Shown piece after piece: positions 40,780 through 50,238 of a DNA stretch of 64,000 nt; within the stretch, counting starts at the first letter, position 1; every line of letters starts with the position of its first letter. A program made the translations under genes and the position numbers. The DNA comes from Pseudomonas petrae. Lineage in GTDB: Bacteria > Pseudomonadota > Gammaproteobacteria > Pseudomonadales > Pseudomonadaceae. Under the pieces are notes generated by a model, which saw nothing but the letters and a program-made list of their open reading frames with translations, was not told the DNA's origin and made no database searches. The stretch is from contig NZ_JAKJXE010000002.1 in the NCBI RefSeq assembly GCF_021728295.1, forward strand, positions 372,001-436,000, written 5' to 3'.

Positions 40780-43700
40780 TTACTGTTCATACGCGTGTCC
40801 TTGTTGTAACTCCAGCTTCACGGCCTTTTCTGTCTGGAGCGCCTCACCACGCGTCGCCAGTTTACGCAGGGCCACATAGAACACCGGGGTCAAAAACAGG
40901 CCAAATAACGTAACGCCCAACATGCCGGCGAAGACCGCAACGCCGGTGGCCAGGCGCACTTCACTGCCGGCCCCGCCGCCAATCAGCAGCGGTACCGACC
41001 CTGCGATAAAGGCCACAGACGTCATAACGATCGGGCGCAGTCGCAAATGACACGCCTCCAGTGCTGAGTCGACGATACTTCTCCCCTGCATTTCAAGTTC
41101 ACGGGCGAACTCGACGATCAAAATCGCGTTCTTGCAGGCCAACCCCATGAGAACCACCAATCCGACCTGCACGAACACGTTGTTGTCTCCACCACTCAGC
41201 CAGACCCCGACCAGGGCAGAACACATGCAGACCGGTACGATCAGAATAACGGCCAAGGGCAATGTCCAGCTTTCATACAGAGACGCCAGGACGAGGAAAA
41301 CCAGCATCACCGCCAACGGAAACACGATCAGCGCAGCGTTGTTCTGACTCACCTGCTGGTAGCTCAAATCAGTCCATTCCAGTTCGATACCCCGAGGCAG
41401 CACTCGCTTGGCAATCTCAGTCAACTGAGTGATGGCTTGGGCAGAGGAGAAAACTTTCGGGTCTGCGTCCCCGATCACATCCGCCGCCGGCACGCCGTTG
41501 TAGCGGATCACCGGGTCGGGACCAAACGTGGGCTCGATGGTCACCATCGAACCTACCGGGACCATTTCACCACGGCCATTGCGGGTACGCAGATTACCGA
41601 TGTCCTGGGCCGTCTGGCGGTGCGAAGTATCGGCTTGGGCCATCACGCGGTAAACGCGACCAAATGCGTTGAAGTCGTTAACGTAAACAGAGCCCAGATA
41701 CGTCTGCAAGGTATCGAAAAGGTCCGTCAGGGATACGCCCTGGGCCTTGGCCTTGACCCGGTCAACCTTAACCTCCAGTTGCGGAATGTTTGCCTGGTAG
41801 GAACTCACGGGATAGGTAAAGCCCGGGGTTTGCGCGATCTCCGTCAGGAATGCGTTCAACGCGTTTTGCAGAGCGCCATAACCCAGGCCCGCCCGGTCCT
41901 TCAAGTACAGTGAATAACCTGATCCATTACCCAGTCCCTGAATCGGCGGAGGCATCAGTGCGTAGGCTGTACCCTCTTTAATCGCGGCGAACCTGGCATT
42001 GAGTTCGTCATTGATCGCAGCTGCACTGCGGCTTCGCTCGCCGAACGGTTTCAGGATGATATAAAGCGCAGTCAGGTTCGGCGTATTGACGTTCTGCAAA
42101 GCGTTCAGCCCCGCGTAAGCAGCAACCATATCGACACCCTCTACACCTTTGGCAATATCGATCATCTGTCGAGTTACGGCATCAGTACGCGACAGTGACG
42201 ATCCTTCCGGTAGCTTGGCACCTGCAAAGAGGTAGAGCTTATCCTGCGTGGGGATAAACCCGCCGGGCACTTGCTGGAACAATACCACCGTGCCAACGAG
42301 CAGCAGCGCATACACGAGGAACACGCTACCGCGACGTCCCAACGCCGACGCCACTGCGCCCGTGTAGCGTTCCGAGCTGCGCAGGAAAAATCGGTTAAAC
42401 GGCCGAAACAACCAACCCAATGTCGAATCCATGAGCCGTGATAACTGATCCTTAGGGGAATCGTGCCCCCGCAGCAGTTTGGCGGCCAGCGCAGGTGACA
42501 AGGTCAGAGAGTTCGCTGCCGAAATCACCGTTGAAATCGCGATGGTCACCGCGAACTGTTTATAGAACTCACCGGTGACACCGCTCAGGAATGCCATCGG
42601 GACGAACACAGCACAAAGCACCAGAGAGATCGCAACGATCGGCCCCGAGACTTCGCGCATTGCCTTATATGCCGCATCTCGGGGGCTCAAGCCCTCCTCT
42701 ATATTTCGCTCGACGTTCTCGACCACAACGATCGCATCGTCGACCACGATCCCAATCGCCAACACCAGTCCGAACAGGGTCAGGGTGTTGATCGAATAAC
42801 CGAGCAGATAAAGAAACGCGAATGTACCCACTACAGAAACGGGCACTGCGATCAGCGGAATGATTGAGGCGCGCCAACTCTGCAAGAACAGGATGACCAC
42901 CAGGACCACCAGCACCACCGCCTCAAACAGCGTGTGCTGCACGGACTTGATGGATTCGCGAACAAACACGGTCGGGTCCCACACAGCTTTATAGGCAATA
43001 TCCTTGGGAAAGTCCCCTGCCAACTGGTCGAGCCGTTTATAGACCTCATCAGCCACACCCAGCGCGTTGGCGCCTGGCGACAAGAAGATCCCGGCAGTGG
43101 TCGCGTTTTGTTGATCCTGCAACGCACGCATCGTGTAGTCGCCGGCGCCGAGTTCGATTCGGGCGACATCACCCAATCTAACCACCTGACCATTTGCGCC
43201 TGCCTTCAACACGATGTCGGCGAACTCACGCTCGGTTCGCAGGCGTCCGCGGACATTGATCGAGATCAACATATCGGTGGCTTTCGGTGAAGGTTCCGCT
43301 CCCAGTTGCCCGGAAGACACCTGGACATTCTGCTCACGCACGGCGTTTAGGGCATCACTGGCAGTGAGACCGCGGGAGGACAGTTTATTGGGGTCAAGCC
43401 ATAGGCGCATGGCGTAGTCGCCTGAACCATACAGACCGACGTCGCCAATGCCTCTTATGCGAGACAACTCGTCCTTCACATGCAACGTCATGTAATTACG
43501 CAAATACAAAGAGTCGTACGAATTCCCCGGAGAGTAGAGACTGACGTACATCAGGGGCGTGGGTGATTGTTTCTGAGTGGTAACCCCATATTGGCGTACT
43601 TGCTCCGGTAACCGCGATAACGCCTGGCTCACGCGGTTCTGCACACGCACGGCGGCAGTGTCCGGGTCGACATCGGGTAAAAAAGTAACGACCACCTGCA

Positions 43701-43968
43701 GGCTGCCATCCGACCCGGCAACCGACTTTAGATACATGATGCCTTCCACCCCGTTGATCGCCTCTTCCAGTGGCGTTGCCACAGACTCGGCAATTTCCTT
43801 GGGGTTAGCCCCTGGATAGGTGGCACGGACGACGACGCTTGGCGGTACAACCTCCGGATATTCGCTGATGGGCATTAACGGAATTGCGATTAGTCCCGCA
43901 ACGAACGTAATAATGGCAAGCACGATGGCAAAGATCGGACGATCAATGAAAAACCTGGAAAAATCCAT
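40780..43968 (-). CDS. RND multidrug efflux pump, MexF-like
   Basis: 1062 residues of the hydrophobe/amphiphile efflux family. N-terminal MDFSRFFIDRPIFAIVLAII, then PISEYPEVVPPSVVVRATYPG, closest by memory to the MexF/OqxB branch. Proton-relay residues are present: the Asp pair in IGIVVDDAIVVVENVERN (helix 4) and Lys in GLACKNAILIVEF (helix 10). Twelve helices and two large periplasmic loops are inferred from the length and repeat. The membrane-fusion gene lies 12 bases upstream in the operon. No outer-membrane factor gene follows, so a TolC/OprM-like protein from elsewhere must complete the pump. Confidence 0.95.
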   Translation of the reverse strand: MDFSRFFIDRPIFAIVLAIITFVAGLIAIPLMPISEYPEVVPPSVVVRATYPGANPKEIAESVATPLEEAINGVEGIMYLKSVAGSDGSLQVVVTFLPDVDPDTAAVRVQNRVSQALSRLPEQVRQYGVTTQKQSPTPLMYVSLYSPGNSYDSLYLRNYMTLHVKDELSRIRGIGDVGLYGSGDYAMRLWLDPNKLSSRGLTASDALNAVREQNVQVSSGQLGAEPSPKATDMLISINVRGRLRTEREFADIVLKAGANGQVVRLGDVARIELGAGDYTMRALQDQQNATTAGIFLSPGANALGVADEVYKRLDQLAGDFPKDIAYKAVWDPTVFVRESIKSVQHTLFEAVVLVVLVVILFLQSWRASIIPLIAVPVSVVGTFAFLYLLGYSINTLTLFGLVLAIGIVVDDAIVVVENVERNIEEGLSPRDAAYKAMREVSGPIVAISLVLCAVFVPMAFLSGVTGEFYKQFAVTIAISTVISAANSLTLSPALAAKLLRGHDSPKDQLSRLMDSTLGWLFRPFNRFFLRSSERYTGAVASALGRRGSVFLVYALLLVGTVVLFQQVPGGFIPTQDKLYLFAGAKLPEGSSLSRTDAVTRQMIDIAKGVEGVDMVAAYAGLNALQNVNTPNLTALYIILKPFGERSRSAAAINDELNARFAAIKEGTAYALMPPPIQGLGNGSGYSLYLKDRAGLGYGALQNALNAFLTEIAQTPGFTYPVSSYQANIPQLEVKVDRVKAKAQGVSLTDLFDTLQTYLGSVYVNDFNAFGRVYRVMAQADTSHRQTAQDIGNLRTRNGRGEMVPVGSMVTIEPTFGPDPVIRYNGVPAADVIGDADPKVFSSAQAITQLTEIAKRVLPRGIELEWTDLSYQQVSQNNAALIVFPLAVMLVFLVLASLYESWTLPLAVILIVPVCMCSALVGVWLSGGDNNVFVQVGLVVLMGLACKNAILIVEFARELEMQGRSIVDSALEACHLRLRPIVMTSVAFIAGSVPLLIGGGAGSEVRLATGVAVFAGMLGVTLFGLFLTPVFYVALRKLATRGEALQTEKAVKLELQQGHAYEQ

Positions 43969-43980
43969 GCTCGGCCTCCC

Positions 43981-45162
43981 TTAATGCTTGGCAGCTGTAA
44001 TGACGAGTTGTGACGGCTTTAGTGGCATGCCTGGGTAATAGATGCGCTGTATGCCTCCAACCACCAGCTTGTCACCTGGCTTGAGCCCCGATTGGACGAT
44101 GCGCAAGCCATCTTGAGTCTGGCCTAACACGATGTCTTTGCGTTCGGCGGTGCTGTCGGCACCGACGACATAAACGTATTTGCGGTCCTGGTCCGTCAAC
44201 ACCGCCTTGTCGTCGATCAAAATAGCGTCGGTCTTGTGTTGAGCTGACAGTTGCACGCGTGCAAAGAGACCTGGCGTGAACTCGTGATTACTATTGGAAA
44301 GTGTCGCCCGTAGACGGATAGTGCCGGTGGACGGGTCCACTTGATTGTCGAGAAAGTCGACAGTGCCGGTGTGAGGAAAACCTTGCTCGTTTGCCAGCCC
44401 TACGCGTACGCCGAGTTGTTCGGTTTGACCCTGAGCGCTACGCGCTTGTTGGCTGTAGCGCAAGTAGCTGTACTCGTCAGGGTCAAAATAGACATACACC
44501 GGATTTTGCGACACCACCGACGTCAGCAGTGTTTGATCGGCGACGGCGAGGTTGCCCACCGTCAAGGCCGCTCGACTGACACGACCATTGATGGGGGACC
44601 GGACTTCGGTGAACTCAAGATCGAGTTTGGCAAGCGCTACTGCGGCTGCGGCGTCCTGAACATCTGCCTGGCTCTGATTGAAATTAGCCCGCCGCGTATC
44701 AGCCTCTTCTCTGGAAATAGCATTGGCTTGCACCAACACTCTGGCGCGACGATCTTGCGCCTCATTCATTACCACCGACGCTCTGGCCTTCTCCAGCCGA
44801 GCCAACGCGCTGTTCAATGCCGCTTGATATTTGCGGGAATCAATCTGAAAAAGAGGATCGCCCTTCCGAACCTCGTCCCCTTCCTTAAAAGCAATCTTCT
44901 CCACATAGCCCGTTACGCGTGGACGTACCTCAACTGAATCAACTGCGCTGATTCTTCCATTGAACTCATCCCACTGCCGAATGGAAGTTTGGGTGACAGT
45001 CCTAAAATCAACTTCGGCAGGGGCGCTACTCACTGCAGTCTCTTTCGGCTCATTGCAACCAGAAAGATTCACAGCCAGCACCAGCGTCCCCAAGCCTGCG
45101 ATCCTCCTGCACATAGAATAGCGGGTGACGTATTTCGCCCTAATTTGGATGAGCGCTTTCAT
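43981..45162 (-). CDS. RND membrane-fusion protein, MexE-like
   Basis: 393 residues from ATG 45162 (GGAA upstream). Lipoprotein signal with lipobox LSGC (MCRRIAGLGTLVLAVNLSGC), so it is anchored in the inner membrane. The biotinyl-lipoyl-like domain begins at VRPRVTGYVEKIAFKEGDEV. The alpha-helical hairpin (LARLEKARASVVMNEAQDRR) and beta-barrel (LDLEFTEVRSPINGRVSR) follow. First gene of the pump operon; divergent LysR at 45629 is the probable activator. Confidence 0.93.
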   Translation of the reverse strand: MKALIQIRAKYVTRYSMCRRIAGLGTLVLAVNLSGCNEPKETAVSSAPAEVDFRTVTQTSIRQWDEFNGRISAVDSVEVRPRVTGYVEKIAFKEGDEVRKGDPLFQIDSRKYQAALNSALARLEKARASVVMNEAQDRRARVLVQANAISREEADTRRANFNQSQADVQDAAAAVALAKLDLEFTEVRSPINGRVSRAALTVGNLAVADQTLLTSVVSQNPVYVYFDPDEYSYLRYSQQARSAQGQTEQLGVRVGLANEQGFPHTGTVDFLDNQVDPSTGTIRLRATLSNSNHEFTPGLFARVQLSAQHKTDAILIDDKAVLTDQDRKYVYVVGADSTAERKDIVLGQTQDGLRIVQSGLKPGDKLVVGGIQRIYYPGMPLKPSQLVITAAKH

Positions 45163-45628
45163 CGAGCCATTTTCCCTTGCGATAAGCGGCGCGCGGATCC
45201 AGCAGCTCACTCATCGTCAGATACGTGGCGAATGAGGTGCTGAAAGACGCGCTGCTGAACTAAAAAGCTCATAGCTAAGTTCAATTACCCATTTATTTTT
45301 GTCGTTATGGAGTAACGCTGTTGTACTAGAGCGGAGATAAATGTTTTTGGATAAACAAGTCGTCGAGCGTCCGATGTCGGACCAACCGCTAACCAAATGT
45401 CTGACAGCTTGCATCTCTGAGGTTTTTCAATGCGAGCCTGGGGACAAATCCACCAATGCCCAACCCGACCCCGTGAGCAGGCTGCCCAGACGCCTGGCCG
45501 ACTGCCCGCCTACGCCATATAAATGCAAATGGTTATCGATCTAGCAACAGGTGGCGAAACTTTAACCTATCCGTGGTATGGGATAAAGTAGCTCCATTCG
45601 TTTTTACTATACGGTTGACAGTACAATC
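45163..45628. other. Intergenic region of pump/LysR divergon
   Basis: 466 bases between the membrane-fusion gene and the divergent LysR gene. Contains the LysR-box-like palindrome at 45568-45585. One short plus-strand frame (45341-45544, 67 residues) has GGAG four bases upstream of its ATG, but its Cys/Pro-rich translation has no recognisable feature and I do not call it. Confidence 0.4.
45568..45585. promoter_or_regulatory. Candidate LysR box
   Basis: TATCC (45568-45572) and GGATA (45581-45585) flank an 8-base centre; the symmetry resumes further out with CTTT on the left and AAAG on the right. It lies 44-61 bases before the LysR start and fits the interrupted-dyad form of LysR sites. Confidence 0.45.
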
Positions 45629-46591
45629 ATGGCGTTTGACCGATTGCAGGCAATACGGGCTTTTTGCAGGATCGTGGAAGTAGGCAGCTTCAGCGCTGCA
45701 GCGGATTCGCTTGGCATGCCTAAAACGACGGTTTCAGGGCATGTGCAGAATCTGGAGGCCCAGCTTGGGATCAAGCTATTGCATCGCACGACCAGAAAGG
45801 TTTCATCAACGTCTGATGGAGCGGCCTACTACGAACGCGCTTTGACGATATTGAACGACCTGGACGAGCTTGACGCGTCTGTCGTCCAAAATCGCAATCT
45901 GGTTCATGGCCGGGTCAAATTGGAAATGCCCTCCCCTGTCTGCACGCTTTTGATCATTCCTGCCATGCCGGAATTCATGGCCAAATACCCAGACATCCAG
46001 CTCGACATTGGATGCAACGAGCGCGTCGTCGACCTGATGCACGAGGGCGTAGATTGTGCTCTTCGTGGAGGCGGCGTTGAGGACAAAGATCTGATTTGCA
46101 GGCCGATAGGCCAAATGCGCTTTTGCCTGTTCGCCTCTCCCGGATATCTCTTCAGCGCCGCTCCGATCACTCAAATTTCCGACCTCGTCTTGCATCGTTA
46201 TTTGGGCTTTAAATTCCCGACCTCCGGACGGCAATACATCCCAACACTTCGCCGTGGAAATGACAGTTACAAGATAGAACAGTCTTCAGCGATCTATTTA
46301 AATAATGGAAGCGCCTGTCTGGCGGCCGGTTTGGCAGGATTAGGGATCGCTTTTGCACCCAGAGCTGAAGCCGCCCCTTTCTTCAAAACCGGCGAGCTTG
46401 TGGAGGTACTGCCCGATTGGGAAATGGAAAGCCTGCCCATCAGCCTGGTCTACCCCTACACGCGCCATCTATCAACACGAGTTCGAGTGTTCGCCGATTG
46501 GGCAACGCAGCTTATGGCGAGCAACGCACTATGGTCCTTTGAGGAAACCGACGGACGCGTTCAGCATCCGGTGGCTGCCCAGCCAAAGTGA
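45629..46591 (+). CDS. LysR-family transcriptional regulator
   Basis: 320 residues. Helix-turn-helix at about 7-60 (FCRIVEVGSFSAAADSLGMP, then KTTVSGHVQNLEAQLGIKLL). CrgA-like effector domain (VHGRVKLEMPSPVCTLLIIP). Slightly longer than usual owing to a C-terminal tail (FEETDGRVQHPVAAQPK), which may be recent sequence near a breakpoint since a gene remnant follows 17 bases later. Divergent from the MexEF-like operon, but no close resemblance to MexT is claimed. Confidence 0.9.
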   Translation: MAFDRLQAIRAFCRIVEVGSFSAAADSLGMPKTTVSGHVQNLEAQLGIKLLHRTTRKVSSTSDGAAYYERALTILNDLDELDASVVQNRNLVHGRVKLEMPSPVCTLLIIPAMPEFMAKYPDIQLDIGCNERVVDLMHEGVDCALRGGGVEDKDLICRPIGQMRFCLFASPGYLFSAAPITQISDLVLHRYLGFKFPTSGRQYIPTLRRGNDSYKIEQSSAIYLNNGSACLAAGLAGLGIAFAPRAEAAPFFKTGELVEVLPDWEMESLPISLVYPYTRHLSTRVRVFADWATQLMASNALWSFEETDGRVQHPVAAQPK

Positions 46592-46607
46592 GATCGCATG
46601 GTCGGTC

Positions 46608-46718
46608 TGTCACGGCCATCACAGCTGGATTGCCATGATGAGAGGCGGCCAGCCACTCATCAGAGAGGGACGGGTGATGGGTGCCATTGGAGTAAGCGCG
46701 GAGACTCCAACGCTATAA
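46608..46718 (+). pseudogene. C-terminal remnant of a GlcG/HbpS-family gene
   Basis: About 36 residues in one frame, with GGQPLIREGRVMGAIGVSAE followed by TPTL and a stop. The gGxPlxxxGxvxGAiGVSgxTP pattern is the hallmark of the C-terminal half of GlcG/HbpS (DUF336) heme- or cofactor-binding proteins. There is no start, and the preceding sequence belongs to the LysR gene in the same frame only by chance. The usual final helix is missing as well, so both ends are lost. Confidence 0.6.
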
Positions 46719-46733
46719 GCGGTAAAGCGTTGC

Positions 46734-47513
46734 TCACCGTTGGCTCATCGATTCGGACAGCCGCTTTAGTGCCGACTGCAATTCACGGTCATTGCCACCC
46801 AGCGCGTTGCTGGCGATTGCAGCATTGCGTAACAGGATCGTAGCAGCATGTTCTATGTGCTCTTTCAACAGACGTTCGGACGGGCCGGAGAGCGTCAGCG
46901 CCCCTTTCAATTCGAACCCCATCGAAAACACCGGCACCGAAACCGCCGTAGTTTCTGGATCGCGCTCGCCGAATGAGCAGGCCCAATGGCGCTCGCGCAC
47001 CTCGGTCAGCGCGGGGTCCAGAACACCGGAGAAAGCACGCAGTATCTTGCCGGAAGCGCCGGCATGCAGTGGGAAGCGGGCGCCTTCGAGTACCGACACC
47101 CTGACTGCTCGTTTGGGCTCGACCCGAAAAAGCACGACCCGGCTGCCGTTTTCCAGCACGTAAAACGACGAGGTTTCACCACTTTCTTCGGTGATGGATT
47201 CGAGCAACGGGTGAATCACGTCGCGCAAGCGGAATGATGTCTGGTAGAGCTGTGACAGGCGCAACGGTTCAGGCCCCACGGAGTAGCGTCCATCACTGGA
47301 GCGGCGAAGAAAACCGGACTTTTCCAGCGAGGTGATCAGACGCAGGATCGTGCTTTTATACAGCCCGGTGCGTCGTGAGATCTCGGCCAGGGTCAGGCTG
47401 TCATGCTCGCTATCGAACGCAGCCAGGATGGCGAAGGCGCGGTCCACCGCGGCGACTCCTCCCTCTGCGCTGCTGCCAGGGTCGGAGGGATTCTTTTCGG
47501 ATTCGGTATTCAT
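46734..47513 (-). CDS. IclR-family transcriptional regulator
   Basis: 259 residues from ATG 47513 (GTG 47519 is an alternative). Winged helix-turn-helix at about 18-80 (AFAILAAFDSEHDSLTLAEI, then TGLYKSTILRLITSLEKSGF). The effector-binding domain holds LPLHAGASGK-type sequence (ARFPLHAGASGKILRAFSGV) and VSVPVFSMGFELKGALTLSG. Same direction as the MFS, CoA-transferase and lyase genes upstream; it probably controls them and the divergent lactonase/carrier genes through the inverted repeat at 51390-51430. Confidence 0.92.
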   Translation of the reverse strand: MNTESEKNPSDPGSSAEGGVAAVDRAFAILAAFDSEHDSLTLAEISRRTGLYKSTILRLITSLEKSGFLRRSSDGRYSVGPEPLRLSQLYQTSFRLRDVIHPLLESITEESGETSSFYVLENGSRVVLFRVEPKRAVRVSVLEGARFPLHAGASGKILRAFSGVLDPALTEVRERHWACSFGERDPETTAVSVPVFSMGFELKGALTLSGPSERLLKEHIEHAATILLRNAAIASNALGGNDRELQSALKRLSESMSQR

Positions 47514-47631
47514 AGACACTCATTGTCGATTTACGCTCGCGGGCGGCCGGTGGCTTCATGGCCAGGCAGGTCGCCCGCAAGACAATATCAGAGGTCCACG
47601 CCACCTTTAGCAAAAAGCTGCGGCCCGGCCG

Positions 47632-48951
47632 TCACTCTTCGCGCAGGAACAGCCGCAGTGACAGCACCATCGCCGCCGCGACGAACATGATGCAGCCCAT
47701 TACCATCAGGCCTGCGTTGAACGAACCGGTGTAGTCCTTGAGGAACCCCATCAGGTAAGGCCCGACAAAACCACCGAAGGCCCCGATCGAGTTGATCAGC
47801 GCAATCCCGCCCGCAGCCGCCTGCCCGCGCAGGAACTTGCCTGGCAAGGTATAGAAGATGGTCTTGCCGGCAATGGTCCCGATCAAGGCCATGGTGATGC
47901 CAGCCAATGCTGGCACCAGCGCGTTCATTTGCAAGGCAAACAACAGCGCCAGGCCCGCCAGCAGCATCGCCAGGGTCAGGTTGAAAATCCCTTTGCCAGT
48001 GCGGTCCACGTGTTTGGCCCAAACCAGCAGCGCGATGGTGGAGAAGAAGTAAGGAATCGCTGCCACCCAGCCAATCATGCTGATTTCAACACCATGGGCC
48101 TCGAGCATTTGCGGCAGCCAGATGCCGATGCCGTAAGAGCCCAGGGTGAAGCTGAAGGTGATCGAGCTGAGAATCCACACGCGTGGATCTTTGAGTGCGG
48201 CCTTGAAGCCATGGCTGTGTTGGCCCTTGGTCTGCTCCTCCGCCAGCATGCCGGTCAGCACTTCACGTTCGTCAGCCGTCAGCCATTGGGCTTCGGCGGG
48301 ATGGTTGGTCAGGACTTTCAGGGTGATCAGCCCGAGGATGCACGCCGGAACGCCCTCGATCAGGAACATCCATTGCCAACCTGACAGGCCCAGGAGGCCA
48401 TGCATCTGCAGCAGCCAGACCGACAGCGGGCCGCCCACCAGAAACGAGATGGGTGTGGCCACGGTAAACCAGGCCAGTACCCGAGTGCGGTACTGCGCCG
48501 GGAACCACAGGGTCAGAAAGAAGATCACCCCAGGAAAGAAACCCGCTTCGGCGATGCCCAGGATCAATCTCACGGCGTAGAAGCTGTAGGGCCCGACGAC
48601 CATCGCCGTCGCGGCGGCCGCCAGTCCCCAGGTGATCATGATCCGCGCCATCCACAAGCGGGCGCCAAACCGATACATCGCCAGATTGCTCGGCACTTCG
48701 CAGAGGCAGTAGCCGAAGAACATGATGCCCGCCCCGAGCCCGAACTGCGTGGCGCTCAACCCCAACTGCTCTGTCATCTGCAGGGCGGCGTAACCGACGC
48801 TGGTGCGATCCAGGTAATTGAAAAAGTACGCAAGCGCGAGCAGCGGAATCAGGCGCCAGGCGGCCTTGTGCAGGACGCGGGTCTGCTCGGCATCGAGCGG
48901 ACGCACAGCGCCGGTTGTGCTGCTGTGCGGGGATGTCGTGACAATCGCCAT
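47632..48951 (-). CDS. MFS transporter, anion:cation symporter type
   Basis: 439 residues from ATG 48951 (GAGGAAACC upstream). Twelve hydrophobic helices. N-terminal FFNYLDRTSVGYAALQMTEQ is the signature of the ACS subfamily (phthalate, tartrate, hexuronate and similar organic anions). GYCLCEVPSNLAMYRFGARL is the helix 2-3 motif. It probably imports the organic acid handled by the CoA-transferase and lyase genes upstream in the same operon. Confidence 0.92.
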   Translation of the reverse strand: MAIVTTSPHSSTTGAVRPLDAEQTRVLHKAAWRLIPLLALAYFFNYLDRTSVGYAALQMTEQLGLSATQFGLGAGIMFFGYCLCEVPSNLAMYRFGARLWMARIMITWGLAAAATAMVVGPYSFYAVRLILGIAEAGFFPGVIFFLTLWFPAQYRTRVLAWFTVATPISFLVGGPLSVWLLQMHGLLGLSGWQWMFLIEGVPACILGLITLKVLTNHPAEAQWLTADEREVLTGMLAEEQTKGQHSHGFKAALKDPRVWILSSITFSFTLGSYGIGIWLPQMLEAHGVEISMIGWVAAIPYFFSTIALLVWAKHVDRTGKGIFNLTLAMLLAGLALLFALQMNALVPALAGITMALIGTIAGKTIFYTLPGKFLRGQAAAGGIALINSIGAFGGFVGPYLMGFLKDYTGSFNAGLMVMGCIMFVAAAMVLSLRLFLREE

Positions 48952-49038
48952 GACCGGTTTCCTCAACATTTATTTTTATAAGGCTGACGGCGGGAAGCTC
49001 CGTCAGCGAGTTGATTCAAGAATCCGTTTGAAGGCGTG

Positions 49039-50238
49039 TCAGCGAACGATTCCACGAGCACGCAGCGCGTCGACATCCCCCGACGCATAGCCCATCTCTT
49101 CGAGCAACTCGACCGAGTGGCTGCCCAGTTGCGGCACGTTCAGGCGGGTATCGAAACGTCGGCCATTCATCTCGAACGGCAGCATGGGCACCTTGACCTG
49201 CTCGCCATTTTCCAGCATCAGATGCGCCAGCCCGCCCGACTCATTCAGGTGCTTATCTTCAAACAGATCCTGCGGTCGCTGAATCGGTGAGAACGGCAGC
49301 CCGGCCTGTTCGCACATCGCCATGACCTCCTGTTTGCTGAACTGGGCCAGCCGCTCTTTGACCTGGGGCAGAATCCGCGCCCGGGCCTGAACCCGCTGGG
49401 TGTTTTTCGCAAGCTCGGGATCACGACCCAGCGCTTCGAAGCCGAAGGCCTGGCAAAAGCTGGCCCACTGACTGTCGCTGACCACGCCCATGAACACCTG
49501 CTCGTCGTCGCGGGTATTGAACACGTCATAAATGGCCCACGCCGACAGTCGGCTCGGCATCGGCGCCGCCGGTTTGCCGGTGGTTGCCATCTGCATCATG
49601 TGCTGGCCGACCAGAAAGGCCGAGTTCTCGAACAGGCCGGTCTGCACGAATTGGCCTTCACCGGTGTTCTTGCGCTGCCAAAGGGCTGCAAGGATCGAAA
49701 TTGCGCTGAACATCCCTCCCATCACATCGTTGACCGATGCACCGGCACGCAGAGGACGCCCCTCAGGTCCGGTCATGTAAGCGAGCCCCGTCATCATCTG
49801 CACCACTTCGTCCAGCGCGGTGCGATGCTCGTAAGGGCCTGGCAGAAAGCCTTTCATGGAGCTGTAAATGATGTCCGGTTTGATCGCCTTGACCTGTTCG
49901 TAACCCAGACCCAGTTTTTCCATGGCACCGGGGCGAAAGTTCTCGGTGACCACGTCCGCGCTTTCGATCAACTTGCGCACCGCCGCCATGCCTTCTTCGG
50001 TCTTGATGTCGACGGCAAAACTTTTCTTGTTGCGGTTGTAGGTCATCCAGTAACCGGCACCGGAACCGGTAAGGCGCCGTGTGTTATCCCCTTCGGGAAC
50101 CGGCTCGACCTTGATCACGTCAGCGCCAAGATCCGCCAGTACCAGCCCGCAGGTCGGGCCCATGACCATGTGAACGAATTCGACCACTCGCACGCCGGCC
50201 AGCGGCAGACTCTGCAGGTTTTCATTGTGCGGGCTCAT
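49039..50238 (-). CDS. CaiB/BaiF-family CoA transferase
   Basis: 399 residues from ATG 50238 (GGAGG upstream). Family III CoA transferase: VRVVEFVHMVMGPTCGLVLA, then DLGADVIKVEP. The catalytic Asp is expected in the segment YEHRTALDEVVQMMTGLAYM, then TGPEGRPLRAGASVNDVMGG. It would move CoA from a donor such as succinyl-CoA onto a carboxylic acid. Its ATG overlaps the stop of the lyase gene (ATGA), so the two are translated together, and the product is the likely lyase substrate. Confidence 0.92.
   Translation of the reverse strand: MSPHNENLQSLPLAGVRVVEFVHMVMGPTCGLVLADLGADVIKVEPVPEGDNTRRLTGSGAGYWMTYNRNKKSFAVDIKTEEGMAAVRKLIESADVVTENFRPGAMEKLGLGYEQVKAIKPDIIYSSMKGFLPGPYEHRTALDEVVQMMTGLAYMTGPEGRPLRAGASVNDVMGGMFSAISILAALWQRKNTGEGQFVQTGLFENSAFLVGQHMMQMATTGKPAAPMPSRLSAWAIYDVFNTRDDEQVFMGVVSDSQWASFCQAFGFEALGRDPELAKNTQRVQARARILPQVKERLAQFSKQEVMAMCEQAGLPFSPIQRPQDLFEDKHLNESGGLAHLMLENGEQVKVPMLPFEMNGRRFDTRLNVPQLGSHSVELLEEMGYASGDVDALRARGIVR

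Noticed and set aside
45341..45544. 67-codon plus-strand frame with GGAG upstream
   Set aside because: The ribosome-binding site is too close to the ATG, and the Pro/Cys-rich product shows no recognisable structure; kept only as a remark in the intergenic entry.
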